The translations under genes were made by a program, and so were the position numbers. From Rhabdophis nuchalis (taxonomy: Eukaryota > Chordata > Lepidosauria > Squamata > Natricidae): a DNA stretch of 64,000 nt. The notes below the pieces were generated by a model. The model had not been told where the DNA came from. It searched no databases and saw only the letters and a program-made list of their open reading frames with translations. Location: assembly GCA_039707465.1 (NCBI GenBank), contig CM077643.1, positions 41,313,605 through 41,377,604 on the forward strand, in the 5' to 3' direction. How positions within the stretch are numbered: the first letter of the stretch is position 1; each line of letters starts with the position of its first letter. Below are positions 54,638 through 64,000 of this stretch, one piece after another.

Positions 54638-54870
54638 TATGGAGATTCTCAGTCATCCAGGTCAATGGTGCTTTTTCAAAAGGCAACTAGACTTTGCTTT
54701 CCCTTGAAGGTGGTTTCACTTCTCATCCAAGAAGAAGCTTCTTCACTTATGACTGAAGAAGTCAGAACTGAAGAAGTTTCTTGAATGAAAAACTAAATGT
54801 TTTCAAGCAAAACTTTGCTGGACAAGCAAAGTCCAGTTCCCTTTTGAAAAAGTCCCTTTGCGATAAGAAG
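54638..54870. mobile_element. Penelope-like tails in inverted pair
   Basis: A minus-strand tail (54,638-54,745: 'gattctcagtcatccaggtc', 'cttctcatccaagaag') is followed by a plus-strand tail (54,765-54,870: 'gaagaagtttcttgaatg', 'aagtccagttccc'). This makes a foldback centred near 54,755. Confidence 0.55.
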
Positions 54871-55079
54871 TATGAACACAGGAAAACTCAACACCAACTC
54901 CTAACAATGCCATATGACTATCTTCAAACTACCATATTATCCAGAATAGGGGGTATAGAAGGAAAAAGAAGAGGATAATTTTGTCTGGATTCAGAAGCAA
55001 AGTGAAAAGTCTTGCAGAAGAAAGCAATGACAAATAGTTTCTGTGCAACTGGGAGAGGTGACCATAAATCTTGAAACCT

Positions 55080-55145
55080 TATGTAACTACCTTGAGTTCT
55101 AGCAAAGAACAAAGATGGGATATAGGTATACTAAATAAATAAGTA
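55080..55145 (+). mobile_element. Possible SINE 3' end
   Basis: 'taccttgagttctagc', then 'agatgggatatagg' and an AAAT-rich tail resembles the 3' end of a squamate SINE. The body is not recognisable. Confidence 0.35.
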
Positions 55146-55322
55146 GTTCAGATATAAGAAAATGATATACTTCAAATGTAATTACTGTATATTAAATACA
55201 TAAGTACTCAGAACAAGAAAATTATTCCATTGTAATTAATTTTACACCCATTTCTACTCAAGAGACCAGAATCTAGTAGTATGAGGTATTTTCAGATAGG
55301 TTTTTGTAACAGCTTAAACCCA

Positions 55323-55375
55323 CATACACACACACACACACAATATATATATTGTGACAGACAGACAGACAGATA
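55323..55375. repeat. (CA)n, (TA)n and (GACA)n microsatellites
   Basis: Adjacent short tracts: CA at 55,323-55,342, TA to 55,352, GACA at 55,357-55,373. Confidence 0.9.
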
Positions 55376-55531
55376 ATTGTTTTCACAACTTCCTGTTAGG
55401 GCCCCATTAAGGAGGAGACATACTGTTTCCCTCTCTGCCTTTCGGCTCATCACCAGAGACCATCTAGACAGAGAACCATGAGTTATGTTGTGTAAATTTT
55501 TTAGATATGTGTGTTAGTTTAGCAAATATAT

Positions 55532-55592
55532 ATGCTTTCGTAGATTTTCACGGGTGTAGGTATGCTGGTATTGCCATCCTCGGGGTATATAT
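55532..55592. other. Unclassified repeat end
   Basis: 'gctttcgtagattttcacgg' followed by 'gtgtaggtatgctgg' resembles the terminal block of a Penelope-like family. It cannot be verified from one copy. Confidence 0.25.
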
Positions 55593-55689
55593 ATACAGTA
55601 TAAATATATTGTAAATATAATTTATATACATATAAAACAAAATCTGCCTCTGCCTCACAGCACCCATCCGGTATTCATTTGGCTAGTTG

Positions 55690-55778
55690 CAATGGTCATA
55701 AGTCATTTTTCCAGTGCCGTTGTAACTTTGAACAGTCACTAAATGAACTGTTGTAAGTCAAGGACTACCTGTATAGAA
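55690..55778. mobile_element. DNA-transposon remnant
   Basis: 'ggtcataagtcatttttcc' then 'gttgtaagtcaaggactacc' and 'tgta' looks like the right end of a common squamate MITE with a TA-type terminus. The left end is missing. Confidence 0.4.
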
Positions 55779-56206
55779 TCCCAAATACTTATCAACCCCA
55801 ATTCCTATTTCTATTCCTTGCATCTCTACCTCAGTTCTTTATTGCTTTTCCTAAGGGTAAAAATGGGTTGCAGATTTTTTTGCAGGGAGTAGGATGAGGG
55901 GTGAAATTATATGTGCTTTTAGGAAGACTAAAATATTGACAATTTTTAAATTAAAATCCAAAGTATATTTATGTTGTATACTTGTACAACATGCTCCGAA
56001 GTTGTTTCTCTTCTCAGAGCAGCTTTGGCATTTGAGATAGCCAAGAGATGTCAGCTCCCATTGATTAACACTCATTTAAAAGTATATATTGAAAAGTTAT
56101 AAGGCTACATATTCAAGAATGAAGACAAATGAGAAAAAGTTAACTGTAGGGAAGCATTTGTTCAGTGCAGCAATAATTTTTGATAGAGGAGGAAGAGGAA
56201 CAAAAT

Positions 56207-56227
56207 GTTAATAATAATAATAATAAC

Positions 56228-56306
<79 letters not shown>
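56207..56306. repeat. (AAT)n microsatellite
   Basis: About 33 AAT units with one AAC. It continues into the minus-strand L2 tail. Confidence 0.95.
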
Positions 56307-56766
56307 TATTAAATTTCTAAACCGCCCCCTCTCCCCAAAGGGACTCGGGGCGGTGTACAGGAAAATTAAGAACATCTAAAAACATAACAATACATACATA
56401 ATTAAAACCAAATTAAATAATTAGCCCTGTACTAAAATTTATAAAACATTAAAACTGTATCCCATTAAAACCTGATTAAACAATTTAAGCTACAGACTGG
56501 GGCGAGGAGCATAAATTAGGCCAAGCCGGCCTGATGGAACAGATAGGTCTTTACTTTTTGGCGGAAGGAGCGGAGGTGCGTAGTAGTTCTAATATCGGGG
56601 GGTAGGTCGTTCCAAAGGGTCGGGCCCATCACAGAGAAGGTCCTCCCCCTGGGCGTTACCCGCTGGCATTGCCTAGCGGATGGCACTCGGAGAAGTCCCT
56701 CTCTGTGGGAGCGAATTGCCGAAGAGATGTATGGGGCAGGATACGATCTCGCAAATAACTAGGTCG
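56307..56766 (-). mobile_element. L2 LINE, 3' fragment
   Basis: Reverse complement of the 3' UTR ('ccgccccctctccccaaag') and of the C-terminal ORF end ('aggtcgttccaaaggg'). 5'-truncated at 'aataactaggtcg'. Confidence 0.85.
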
Positions 56767-57224
56767 TGTTGTTGAGTAAAATTAACATCCTTTATTTCTT
56801 AATCAAACTTATATGGATACCCATTTCATGGAAAGTGATTCTGGTTCGGGTACAAAAATCCAATAAAACAATAAAATAAATAAAACATTCATTATCTAAA
56901 ACCATCATATATAATTATTAAAAGAGGTTTAACATTTATAAAAGCAGAACTAAAACAGAAAAGAGAATAAGGGATGGAGGGATGGTAATAGCAACAGCGA
57001 GAGCAGAAGGGAGGGGATACAGGGGTAAAGTTCAAACACAATGAAGTGAAAGCAGTTTTGGCTCCACCTAAGCTCAAGCCAGAATGTTGATCCTAATAAA
57101 TGATGGGATTTGTTTTGAACTTTGTCTCGAGGCTCGTAAATTAATCAGGTTGTCTTCTGGGAGCTTCACAGAACTTTGCATGGGTAGGCAGTCCAGATGA
57201 CCATTTGAAAACACCATTTCTAAT
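56767..57224. other. No recognisable gene or repeat
   Basis: AT-rich to about 56,960; then purine-rich. Nothing supported. Confidence 0.35.
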
Positions 57225-57262
57225 TGTCCCCAAGGTGCTTTTTCCAGAGGCAGCTGGACTTT
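57225..57262 (-). mobile_element. Penelope-like tail fragment
   Basis: 'ccccaaggtgctttttccag' is the end block of the tail in minus orientation, abutting a SINE. Confidence 0.45.
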
Positions 57263-57482
57263 TTATTTTTTTTCTTAAACTTATATAACACTTTGCAGTG
57301 CCGTGCAGCCCTCTCTAAGCGGTTTACAGAGTCAGCCTATTGCCCCAAACTATTTTATCCACCCTGGAAGGATGGAAGGATGAGTCAACTCTGATCCTGG
57401 TGAGATTTGAACTGCCCAAATTGCAGTCAGCCAGCAGTCAGCAGACGTAGCCTGCAGTACTGCACTCTAACCACTGTATAAC
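57263..57482 (-). mobile_element. tRNA-derived SINE
   Basis: On the minus strand: an A-box-like 'acagtggttagagtgcagt' at the 5' end, a B box 'gcagttcaaatctc' (57,404-57,417), the body 'gttgactcatccttccatcc' and the 3' end 'gggctgcacggcactgc...tatataag'. The copy is nearly complete. Confidence 0.8.
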
Positions 57483-57913
57483 CTTGCAGTAGTCATAAAT
57501 AGGACTCCTTGACACATGGCGTTATGCTAAGGCCTTTCTACTCACAACTCCCACCTATTCCTTGAGCAGGAGTCATGAATCCAGAAGGATCCCCAAATTG
57601 CACACAGGATCTGTTTGGGGCAGTCCAACTACATCTAGCACCAAAGATGGTATAGTCCTAGAAGCAGAGAGCCCCCAAACATAAAACTTACTTCAAATTT
57701 GCCAGGGTTCAGTTGCAGCTTGACACTTCACTTAAGAAAATTTCTCTGAAGGTTTTCTTATCAAACTGAAAGGAGATATAAATATGGGGAAAAATTATGC
57801 AGATTTTGGTTTGATCCAACAAGACAAAGTGTATCTCTGTGTGTAAGGCCACACTACATTAAACTACACCACAGAAAGACAGACAGACGATCTAGCCTTG
57901 TAAGCACAAGATG
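57483..57913. other. No recognisable gene or repeat
   Basis: Nothing supported. Confidence 0.35.
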
Positions 57914-57918
57914 CCATG

Positions 57919-58495
57919 TGTTATGGCCCACCAGTGGCCAGCTAAGCTGGTGGTAGACTCAGACAGTGAAGAGGTTGGGGAGGAACACGGGCCAGTCCTG
58001 GACTCTGGGGAAGGCTCTTTGCATCAGAGGCAGAGATAGCTCCAGGGCTATCTGACAGTTATAAGCTGGCTTCGGAGTCGGAGTTCAGTGAGGCCGAAGA
58101 ACAGCTGGAGCCTGTTCCCAAAGTGCGCATGCGCAGAGCTGCCAGGAGAAGGGAACAGCTAAGGAACAAGGGCTGACCCGGGAGTAAAGGCACAGGTGGC
58201 CCCTCCCATAGGGAATAAAGAGAAGCAAAAGGGGAGGGGAGTTTGCAGGAGACAATTAGTCCAATTCATTAGGGTGAAGATCTGTTCCTGACTTCTAGCC
58301 AAGTAATTGCTGCTACAGCATGGTGTTTGGAAGATATCAGCCTGGCAACTCTCCAAGCCTGATAAAGGTCTGTAAGTTGTGAAAAGTCCATTTGCTGGGA
58401 TTTTGCTGGAGAGGAATTCCCTTTAACCTAAATAAAAGAGGTTTTATAGGGAGAAGGAGTCGGTTTCATGATCTTGGGAAGCCTAGGACAGAACA
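57919..58495 (+). mobile_element. Probable solo LTR of a retroelement
   Basis: Begins TGTTATGGCCCACCAG and ends GCCTAGGACAGAACA (TG...CA, with TGTT/AACA termini). The flanks ccatg (57,914-57,918) and ccatt (58,496-58,500) match at 4 of 5. An AATAAA polyadenylation signal lies near 58,431, about 65 bp before the end, as expected for R/U5. No internal retroviral or Gypsy sequence is attached. The termini resemble those of the 28,753-29,242 LTR, but the bodies differ. Confidence 0.65.
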
Positions 58496-58500
58496 CCATT

Positions 58501-59057
58501 AGAGCAGGAATATTTCTATTGAAGGTTAGTTTTATTTTATTTTATTTTATTTTTTTAAATGGATTTTCTGAATACTGAAATCATTTTACAGATTTCACAT
58601 GGCTGTCTTTTCTCACTGTAATATCCAGTTTTCACCCTCATCCTTTTCATTAACTTCCAGGCATCTTGAACTTATATTGCGTTATTCTCATCAGCCAAAG
58701 TAATAATTTCCTTTGAAAAATGTCATGTTAGCCCTGGAAAGATGAATTCATGATCAACCCAGTCTTTTGATTGTTCTGTACACCCCTTTGACATTCTCTG
58801 ATTTTTGTATTCATCTTCCTTTCTGGCCCCATCCCAGCTATCTAAAAAACAAAAAAAATGTTTCAGGCTAGAAGTTTGAGGCTTTACTGCATGATGAAAG
58901 AGACAACACCCTAACTGGATAGTTTCAAGAACTTGGGGATTGAAAAACCAATCCTATTTTTGATGATTTGTGCTTTTCAAAGATCTCCTGTAAAATATAA
59001 TAATGGGGAAGAAAATCGGACTATGCAGATTTTCAGTGTATTGAAGCTTGAGTGAAG
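58501..59057. other. No recognisable gene or repeat
   Basis: (TTTTA)n-like run at 58,528-58,555; otherwise nothing. Confidence 0.35.
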
Positions 59058-59065
59058 CCTTAAGA

Positions 59066-59200
59066 CAGGAGAATCAAACTCATGGCGTCACATTGCCATC
59101 ATGTGACATATTGTGACTATTTTCCCCTTCACTAAACTTGGGATGGGTGTGGCCAGCACATGACGCATCCGGCCTGCTGGCCATAAGTTTGACACCCCTG
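59066..59200. mobile_element. Non-autonomous hAT-type element, family C, short form
   Basis: Begins caggagaatcaaactcatgg and ends ccataagtttgacacccctg. The flanks ccttaaga and ctctaaga match at 6 of 8. It is 135 bp, much shorter than its relatives, so probably internally deleted. Confidence 0.75.
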
Positions 59201-59494
59201 CTCTAAGAGCTGCTTCAAGAACCAGTGCAGTTTCATTTTGCTTCCAAGTGTAAATCAACTTGCTGCTTTCTTATTCTGTTGAAATTACAAATTCATGAAA
59301 TTCAAACAAGTGGAAGAGTTTTCCGGGCATGCAAGAAGTGTCTTCTAGACAATTCCTGGAAATGACAGAAGAGGATCCTTCACATGTGCTGTATATATGC
59401 ACTGAAGATTCTTCCACTTTTTTGGAACTGCTGGTCGAGGTCTGGAAGTGGTGAAGCATACTTTATCAAGGAGACTGTATTAACCATCATCAAC

Positions 59495-59893
59495 ATACAA
59501 TGAATGGTTGCAGGAACTGGGCATGGCTAGTCTAGTGAAGAGAAGGACCAGGGGAGACGTGATAGCAGTATTCCAATATTTGAGAGGCTGCCACAGAGAA
59601 GAAGGGGTCAAGGTATTTTCCAAGGCATCTGAAGGCCCGGCAAGGAATAATGGATGGAAACTGACCAAGGAGAGATTCAACCTAGAAATAAGGAGAAATT
59701 TTCTGACAGTGAGAATAATCAACCAATGGAACAGCTTGCCTTCGGAAGTGGTGGCAGCTTTATCACTGGAGGTCTTCAAGAAGAGACTGCCATTTGTTAG
59801 AAATGGTGTAGCGTCTCCTGTTTGGGCTGGGGTTTGGACTGGATGACCTACAAATTCACTTCCAACTCTGTTAATCTGTAATTAATCTGTAAT
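59495..59893 (+). mobile_element. CR1 LINE, 3' fragment with TTAATCTG tail
   Basis: Encodes MQELGMASLVKRRTRGDVIA... to SEVVAALSLEVFKKRL. The 3' UTR ends 'cttccaactctgttaatctg' followed by further 'taatctg' units, a different tail type from the TATTG and TATTC copies. Confidence 0.8.
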
Positions 59894-60428
59894 CTTGCAT
59901 CAATGACATTTGAGATATCTCTGCAGTACAAACCAACTAATTGATATAAGATCAAATCGCTCTTTGGTCTGCATACTTTGTCTACTCACACAGAAAAGAT
60001 TAACAGAGAAGACACTTTGTTGGGAGAGGATGTCAGCCTTAGGGGTGTCTTTTGATTTCCCATAATTTCTGGAATTTCTCTGCTCTATGTCTCTATTACT
60101 ATTCTAGCTACTACCTTACATTTCAGATTTTAAAAGGGGTTGCGACTGGGAGCTTTAGGCAGCTTTAGTCTAACTTTGAGAAACAAAGATTAAAATATGG
60201 ATTTAAATCAGAATCCGAGTAGAATGTTGGTTCAAAGGTAGACAGGAAGGGCCACATTTAGAGAGAAAGTTCTCACTTGTCTCAAATCCTCAAGCCGGAA
60301 ATCTTAAAGGATTACTTGTAAGCACTAGGATGCCATTCCTTCATGGCCAAATGTGAAGGAATGAAGTTCTTCAACTATTTAATAGTTACAAAAGGAGAAA
60401 AAAAAGCTAATATATGACAGGAGGCATT
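59894..60428. other. No recognisable gene or repeat
   Basis: Nothing supported. Confidence 0.35.
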
Positions 60429-60436
60429 TTTTAGAG

Positions 60437-60570
60437 CAGGGGTCTCCAACCTTGACAACTTTAAGACTTGGGATCTTCAACTGCCAACATTCAGACAGCA
60501 ACACTGGCTGAGGAATTCTGGGAGGTGAAGTCCCTACAAGTTGTAAAATTACCAAGGTTGGAGGCCTCTG
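60437..60570. mobile_element. Palindromic hAT-type foldback element, family A, old
   Basis: caggggtctccaacc to ggttggaggcctctg. The arms have diverged more than in other copies, and the flanks ttttagag and ctttaaag match at 6 of 8. Confidence 0.75.
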
Positions 60571-60578
60571 CTTTAAAG

Positions 60579-60838
60579 GATATTTATTTTATTTATTTAT
60601 TTATTTATTTGTTGAATTTATATAACCGCACCCTCTCCCCAAAGGGACCTGGGGCGGTGCACAGGAAATTAAAACACACAATATCACAATATAAATAATT
60701 AATACCAAATTAAATAAATTATCCCTGTGCTAAAATTTAAAATGTTAAAACATGATCCCATCTAAAACCCAATTAAAACAATTTATGGTACAGACTGTAG
60801 GCTAGGTAAATAACTTAGGCCAAGCCGGCCTGATGAAA
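60579..60838 (-). mobile_element. L2 LINE, 3' end
   Basis: An (ATTT)n tail at 60,585-60,610, then the reverse complement of the L2 3' UTR ('ccgcaccctctccccaaag') as far as 'ggccaagccggcctgatg'. Confidence 0.8.
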
Positions 60839-61479
60839 CAAGAGTGTATTTAATATACAGAAAGTTACTTCAGAAAACCGAATCAAAGGAAAAAAGAGGA
60901 AATATAATAGTTCAGGTATTAGACTAGGATTGTAGGGACCACAATTCAAACTCACTCATGGCCCTGGAAGTGCACTGCATGACTTTATGGTAGCAATCAT
61001 TTCTGGTCAAGCTATCAGTCAATGTTGTTGTATAGGAACAATAGAGGAGGAGGTGCAAGTATTTTGTCTTGAGCAAAAAGAACAGGAGGAGGAGGTTATT
61101 CCAGTGCCATTCAGAAGAGGAAAAAGCAAGAAATCAGAAATTAATAAAGGATAACGAGGTTGCAGAATGAATTATTTAGGTTGGCCTTCAGTGTAACAAC
61201 TGAAAGGCATTACAGTACTTGTGGCTGAATTGATATTTTACAAAGAACGCCCGAAGCACGGAGGCGAATAAAGGGTGACAGAGTATGCCAATTTTTTTTG
61301 AAAGAGCTCCAGTGTATTACTGCTGATGCTTGAATAAAACTGTCATTGTCAAAACTCTGACAGCCAATTCCTTAGTTTAAGCATTCAATAAAAAAACATT
61401 TACTTTTGCTTGTCCTGTACCTGAAATCTCCCTGCATTTCATTTAAGTTCATGACCTCAAGCTGTACCATTGTGAGACA
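60839..61479. other. No recognisable gene or repeat
   Basis: Nothing supported. Confidence 0.35.
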
Positions 61480-62720
61480 AAGAGAAAAACTTCCCTCTTC
61501 TGACATTTTCCATTCATGAATAATTTTCTATATTTTTATCATACTGCCCTTCAAACATGTTGAGGCTAAGATGCCAAATAATAGACTTGTCTATGTAGAT
61601 ATGTCATATGGAGAAAGTTAATTTCTCTTCTTAGGGCTTACTTTCTAATCCCTTGATCATCTTCATTGCCTTTTCCTGGGTTCCAATTTCTCTGAATCTG
61701 CCCTAAAGAATAGTGCCACAAACTGGATAAAATACCTGAGATAGGGGTTTGGCAAGAGCAAAATAATTACTTCATTACTTGGAAATTATAACTCTGTTGA
61801 TGCAATCTAAAATTGCATTTGCCTTCTTTGCCAGCACATCTCACAACTGGCTCATGTTCAGTTGATTCATATGTAGTCAACTCCTACTCCAAGATCTTTG
61901 TCACAAAAAATTATAACTAAGCCAATACGTCCCATCATATGCCTGGCACTTCTTTTCTCTTTCCTAAATGGCGACCACTTAAGAATAGCTAAGTGGTATA
62001 GATATCTCCCTTCAATTTCAATCAGTTACTTTGATCCCATTTTTTTCAATCTATCAAGATCATATTTATTCTGAGGGGTTTATAGTCATTTTAAAAATGA
62101 TTTATGCATTTAAAGATGCGTAAGAAAAACCAAATACAATTAAAACAATCATCGTAAAAACCAGATTACATTAAAAAGAATCCTGATCTCATGAAGCCAT
62201 CAATTCCTAGTATAATCCAAGCAAGAATGATAAAATAACAAAATAACAGAGTTGGAATGGACCTTGGAGGACTTAGACAAACTTCCTGCTCAAGCAGTGA
62301 ACCCTATACCATTTCAGACAAATGATTGTCCAATTTCTTCTTAAAACCTGCAGTGTTGGATCAAATAATAAATAATTTTTAAAATATTTATTTCTATCTT
62401 TTAACTGGTTGGTCATCTCACCCAGTTTAACATCATGCCCAAGACTCCATCTCTTCATTTAAACCATTAATGAAAATATTGACTGATTAAATGAAACACA
62501 CTAATGAAATCATTGAAGAGTAAATGCATAGAACTGATCTCAGTGGCACTCTAGGTGATACTTCTCTCCATTTTCAAAAGAAATTTTAATGAGCATTTTC
62601 TGCGTAATTTTTTCAAACTGGCTATATGTCCATTTAATTGCCATGCCATCCAGCTCACATGCATATTTCTGGAAGCAGATGTAATATGCCAACAGCAGTT
62701 GCTGGTGAAGGGACCTGGGA
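61480..62720 (-). mobile_element. Ancient CR1 LINE, RT region, interrupted
   Basis: The minus strand carries degraded CR1 ORF2 sequence, for example at 61,820-61,860 (antisense of KKANAILD-like and MSQL-like codons) and at 62,460-62,560 (the stretch upstream of the FADD box). 62,100-62,370 is foreign, including a younger CR1 tail at 62,228-62,360. No frame is open. Confidence 0.55.
62228..62360 (-). mobile_element. CR1 LINE, short 3' end
   Basis: 'aaaataacagagttggaatg' to 'cttcttaaaacctgcagtg', the last 130 bp or so of a CR1 in minus orientation. Confidence 0.75.
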
Positions 62721-62819
62721 ATGTATAATACATTCATAAATTGCTTGTGTGTTTCCCGCAGCACCCGATTAGCTACAAAATAAAATACCTTCATCTGTTC
62801 ACCAAGATGTTATTGATCT

Positions 62820-63235
62820 TTATTTAATTTATTGATTACATTTGTTTGCTGCCCATGTCACCCAGTAATGACTTTGTTGAAAAGAATAAAACAATACAAA
62901 AACATGTACATAATAAAGATAAAAATACAAATGATCAACTGTAACTAAAAGATTGGAAGGGAGGGAGTAGAATGAGCAGGGGTGGGAGATGGGATTAGCT
63001 ATTAATTTATCATCCACCTCCAGCCTGATGCTCCCCCATTGGAGTCCCAGGCCAACTGGCAGAACCAGGTCTTTAAGCTCTTATGGAAGGTCAGGAGTGT
63101 GGGAGCTGACCGCATTCTGGGGAGGAAGGCACTCCGAAGAGCAGGAGTGATGGCAGAGAAAGCTCTGCTCCTGGACCCTGCCAGCTGGAATTCTCAGGCT
63201 GATGGGGCCCACAGCATGTCTTTCTGCCAGCAAGG
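62820..63235 (-). mobile_element. Old L2-like LINE 3' fragment
   Basis: 3' UTR-like AT-rich part (62,820-62,930), then an ORF remnant near 63,060-63,190 with the antisense of the 'LWNxLP...' type block. It differs from the young L2s here. Confidence 0.45.
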
Positions 63236-64000
63236 GTTGCTGTTGTTGTTAGTTGCCAAGTTGTGTCTGACCCATCATGACCCCGTGGAAAATATTCCTC
63301 CAGGCCCTCCTGTTCTCTACCATCCTCTGGAGTACATTTAAGTTCACACTTACTGCTTCAGTGACTCCATCCAGCCACCTCATTCTCTGTCGTCCCCTTC
63401 TTCTTTTGCCCTCAATTGTTCCCAGCATTAGGTGCTTCTCCAGTGAGTCCTTCCTTCTCATTAGATGGCCAAAGTATTTGAGTTTCATCTTCAGGATCTA
63501 AAGAGCAATCAGGGTTGATTTCTTCCAGGACTGACTGGTTTCATCACCTTGCAGTCCAAGGGGCTCGCAGGAGTCTTCTCCAGCACCATTGTTCAAAGGC
63601 CTCAATTCTTTGGCACTCAGCCTTTCTGATTCCTAAGATGTTGATGTTCAGTCTTGTCATCTCTTGTTTGACCACATCCAGCTTGCCTTGATTCATGGAT
63701 CTTACATTCTAGGTTCCTATGGAGTATAGATCTTTACAGCATCAGACTTTCCTTTCACCACCAGATACATCCACAGCTGAGGGTTCTTTAGGCTTTGGCC
63801 CAGTCACTTCACTCTTTCTGGCACTAATAGCACTAGCCCTCTGCTCCTCCCCAGTAGCATATTAGATACCTTCTGACCTGAGGGGCTCATCTTACAGCAT
63901 CATATCTTTATACCTTTGGTAATGTCCATGGGGTCTTCATGGCAAAGATGCTGGAGTAAGTTGTCATTTCCTTCTCCAGTGGATCACGTTTTATCAGAGC
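63236..64000 (-). mobile_element. BovB (RTE) LINE, internally deleted, reaches the window edge
   Basis: The 3' end starts near 63,241. The minus frame 63,488-63,249 reads MKLKYFGHLMRRKDSLEKHL and RRRGRQRMRWLDG. After about 63,628 the sequence jumps to a more 5' part of BovB (non-collinear with the 17-kb copy). The block 'ctggagaaggaaatgacaac' lies at 63,960-63,980 (minus). It may continue past the window. Confidence 0.75.

Noticed and set aside
61480..62720. Unique non-repetitive region
   Set aside because: Short blocks on the minus strand line up in order with the CR1 RT region, so an ancient CR1 is more likely, although only at moderate confidence.

Overview
This window looks like intergenic or intronic DNA from a squamate reptile, most likely a snake. 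The evidence is the repeat mix: young CR1 LINEs whose 3' tails grow into (TATTG)n or (TATTC)n microsatellites, several L2 subfamilies, BovB (RTE) LINEs, Penelope-like tails, tRNA-derived SINEs, and many short hAT-type elements with 8-bp target duplications. I found no exon, tRNA, rRNA or other host gene that I could support. Every long open frame belongs to a transposable element, lies antisense to one, or crosses a microsatellite.

Layout. 1-9.3 kb: a tRNA SINE, Penelope-like tails, L2 and CR1 ends, and five hAT-type elements. 9.3-12.1 kb: an L2 split by a 2-kb L1-type element that has a 5' leader, ORF1 and a polyadenylated 3' end but no ORF2 (HAL1-like). 12.4-18.5 kb: a compound microsatellite, an unfamiliar nested foldback element, and two BovB copies joined to or split by CR1 or L2. 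19.6-24.2 kb: CR1 inside CR1, a Penelope inverted pair and a GC-rich hAT element. 25.5-29.3 kb: an L2 reverse transcriptase fragment and a probable solo LTR. 31.6-36.2 kb: the best-preserved element, a CR1 with a 955-codon ORF2, inserted with an L2 tail inside a palindromic hAT element. 36.7-41.7 kb: a SINE split by a hAT element, then L2 inside L2. 43-50.5 kb: hAT elements and a Penelope-like GIY-YIG endonuclease remnant. 50.7-64 kb: CR1, L2, a hAT element split by L2, a second probable solo LTR, an ancient CR1 and a third BovB.

Relations. CR1, L2, BovB, L1 and Penelope supply the retrotransposition enzymes. The SINEs appear to borrow LINE tails (one ends exactly like CR1). The short hAT elements encode nothing visible and must have been moved by a transposase located elsewhere. 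Their target duplications nearly all fit nnnTAnnn, which points to Buster-type hAT transposases. Nested insertions with recoverable target duplications give a relative chronology at many loci. All family assignments come from reading the sequence and remembered family features; no database search was run.
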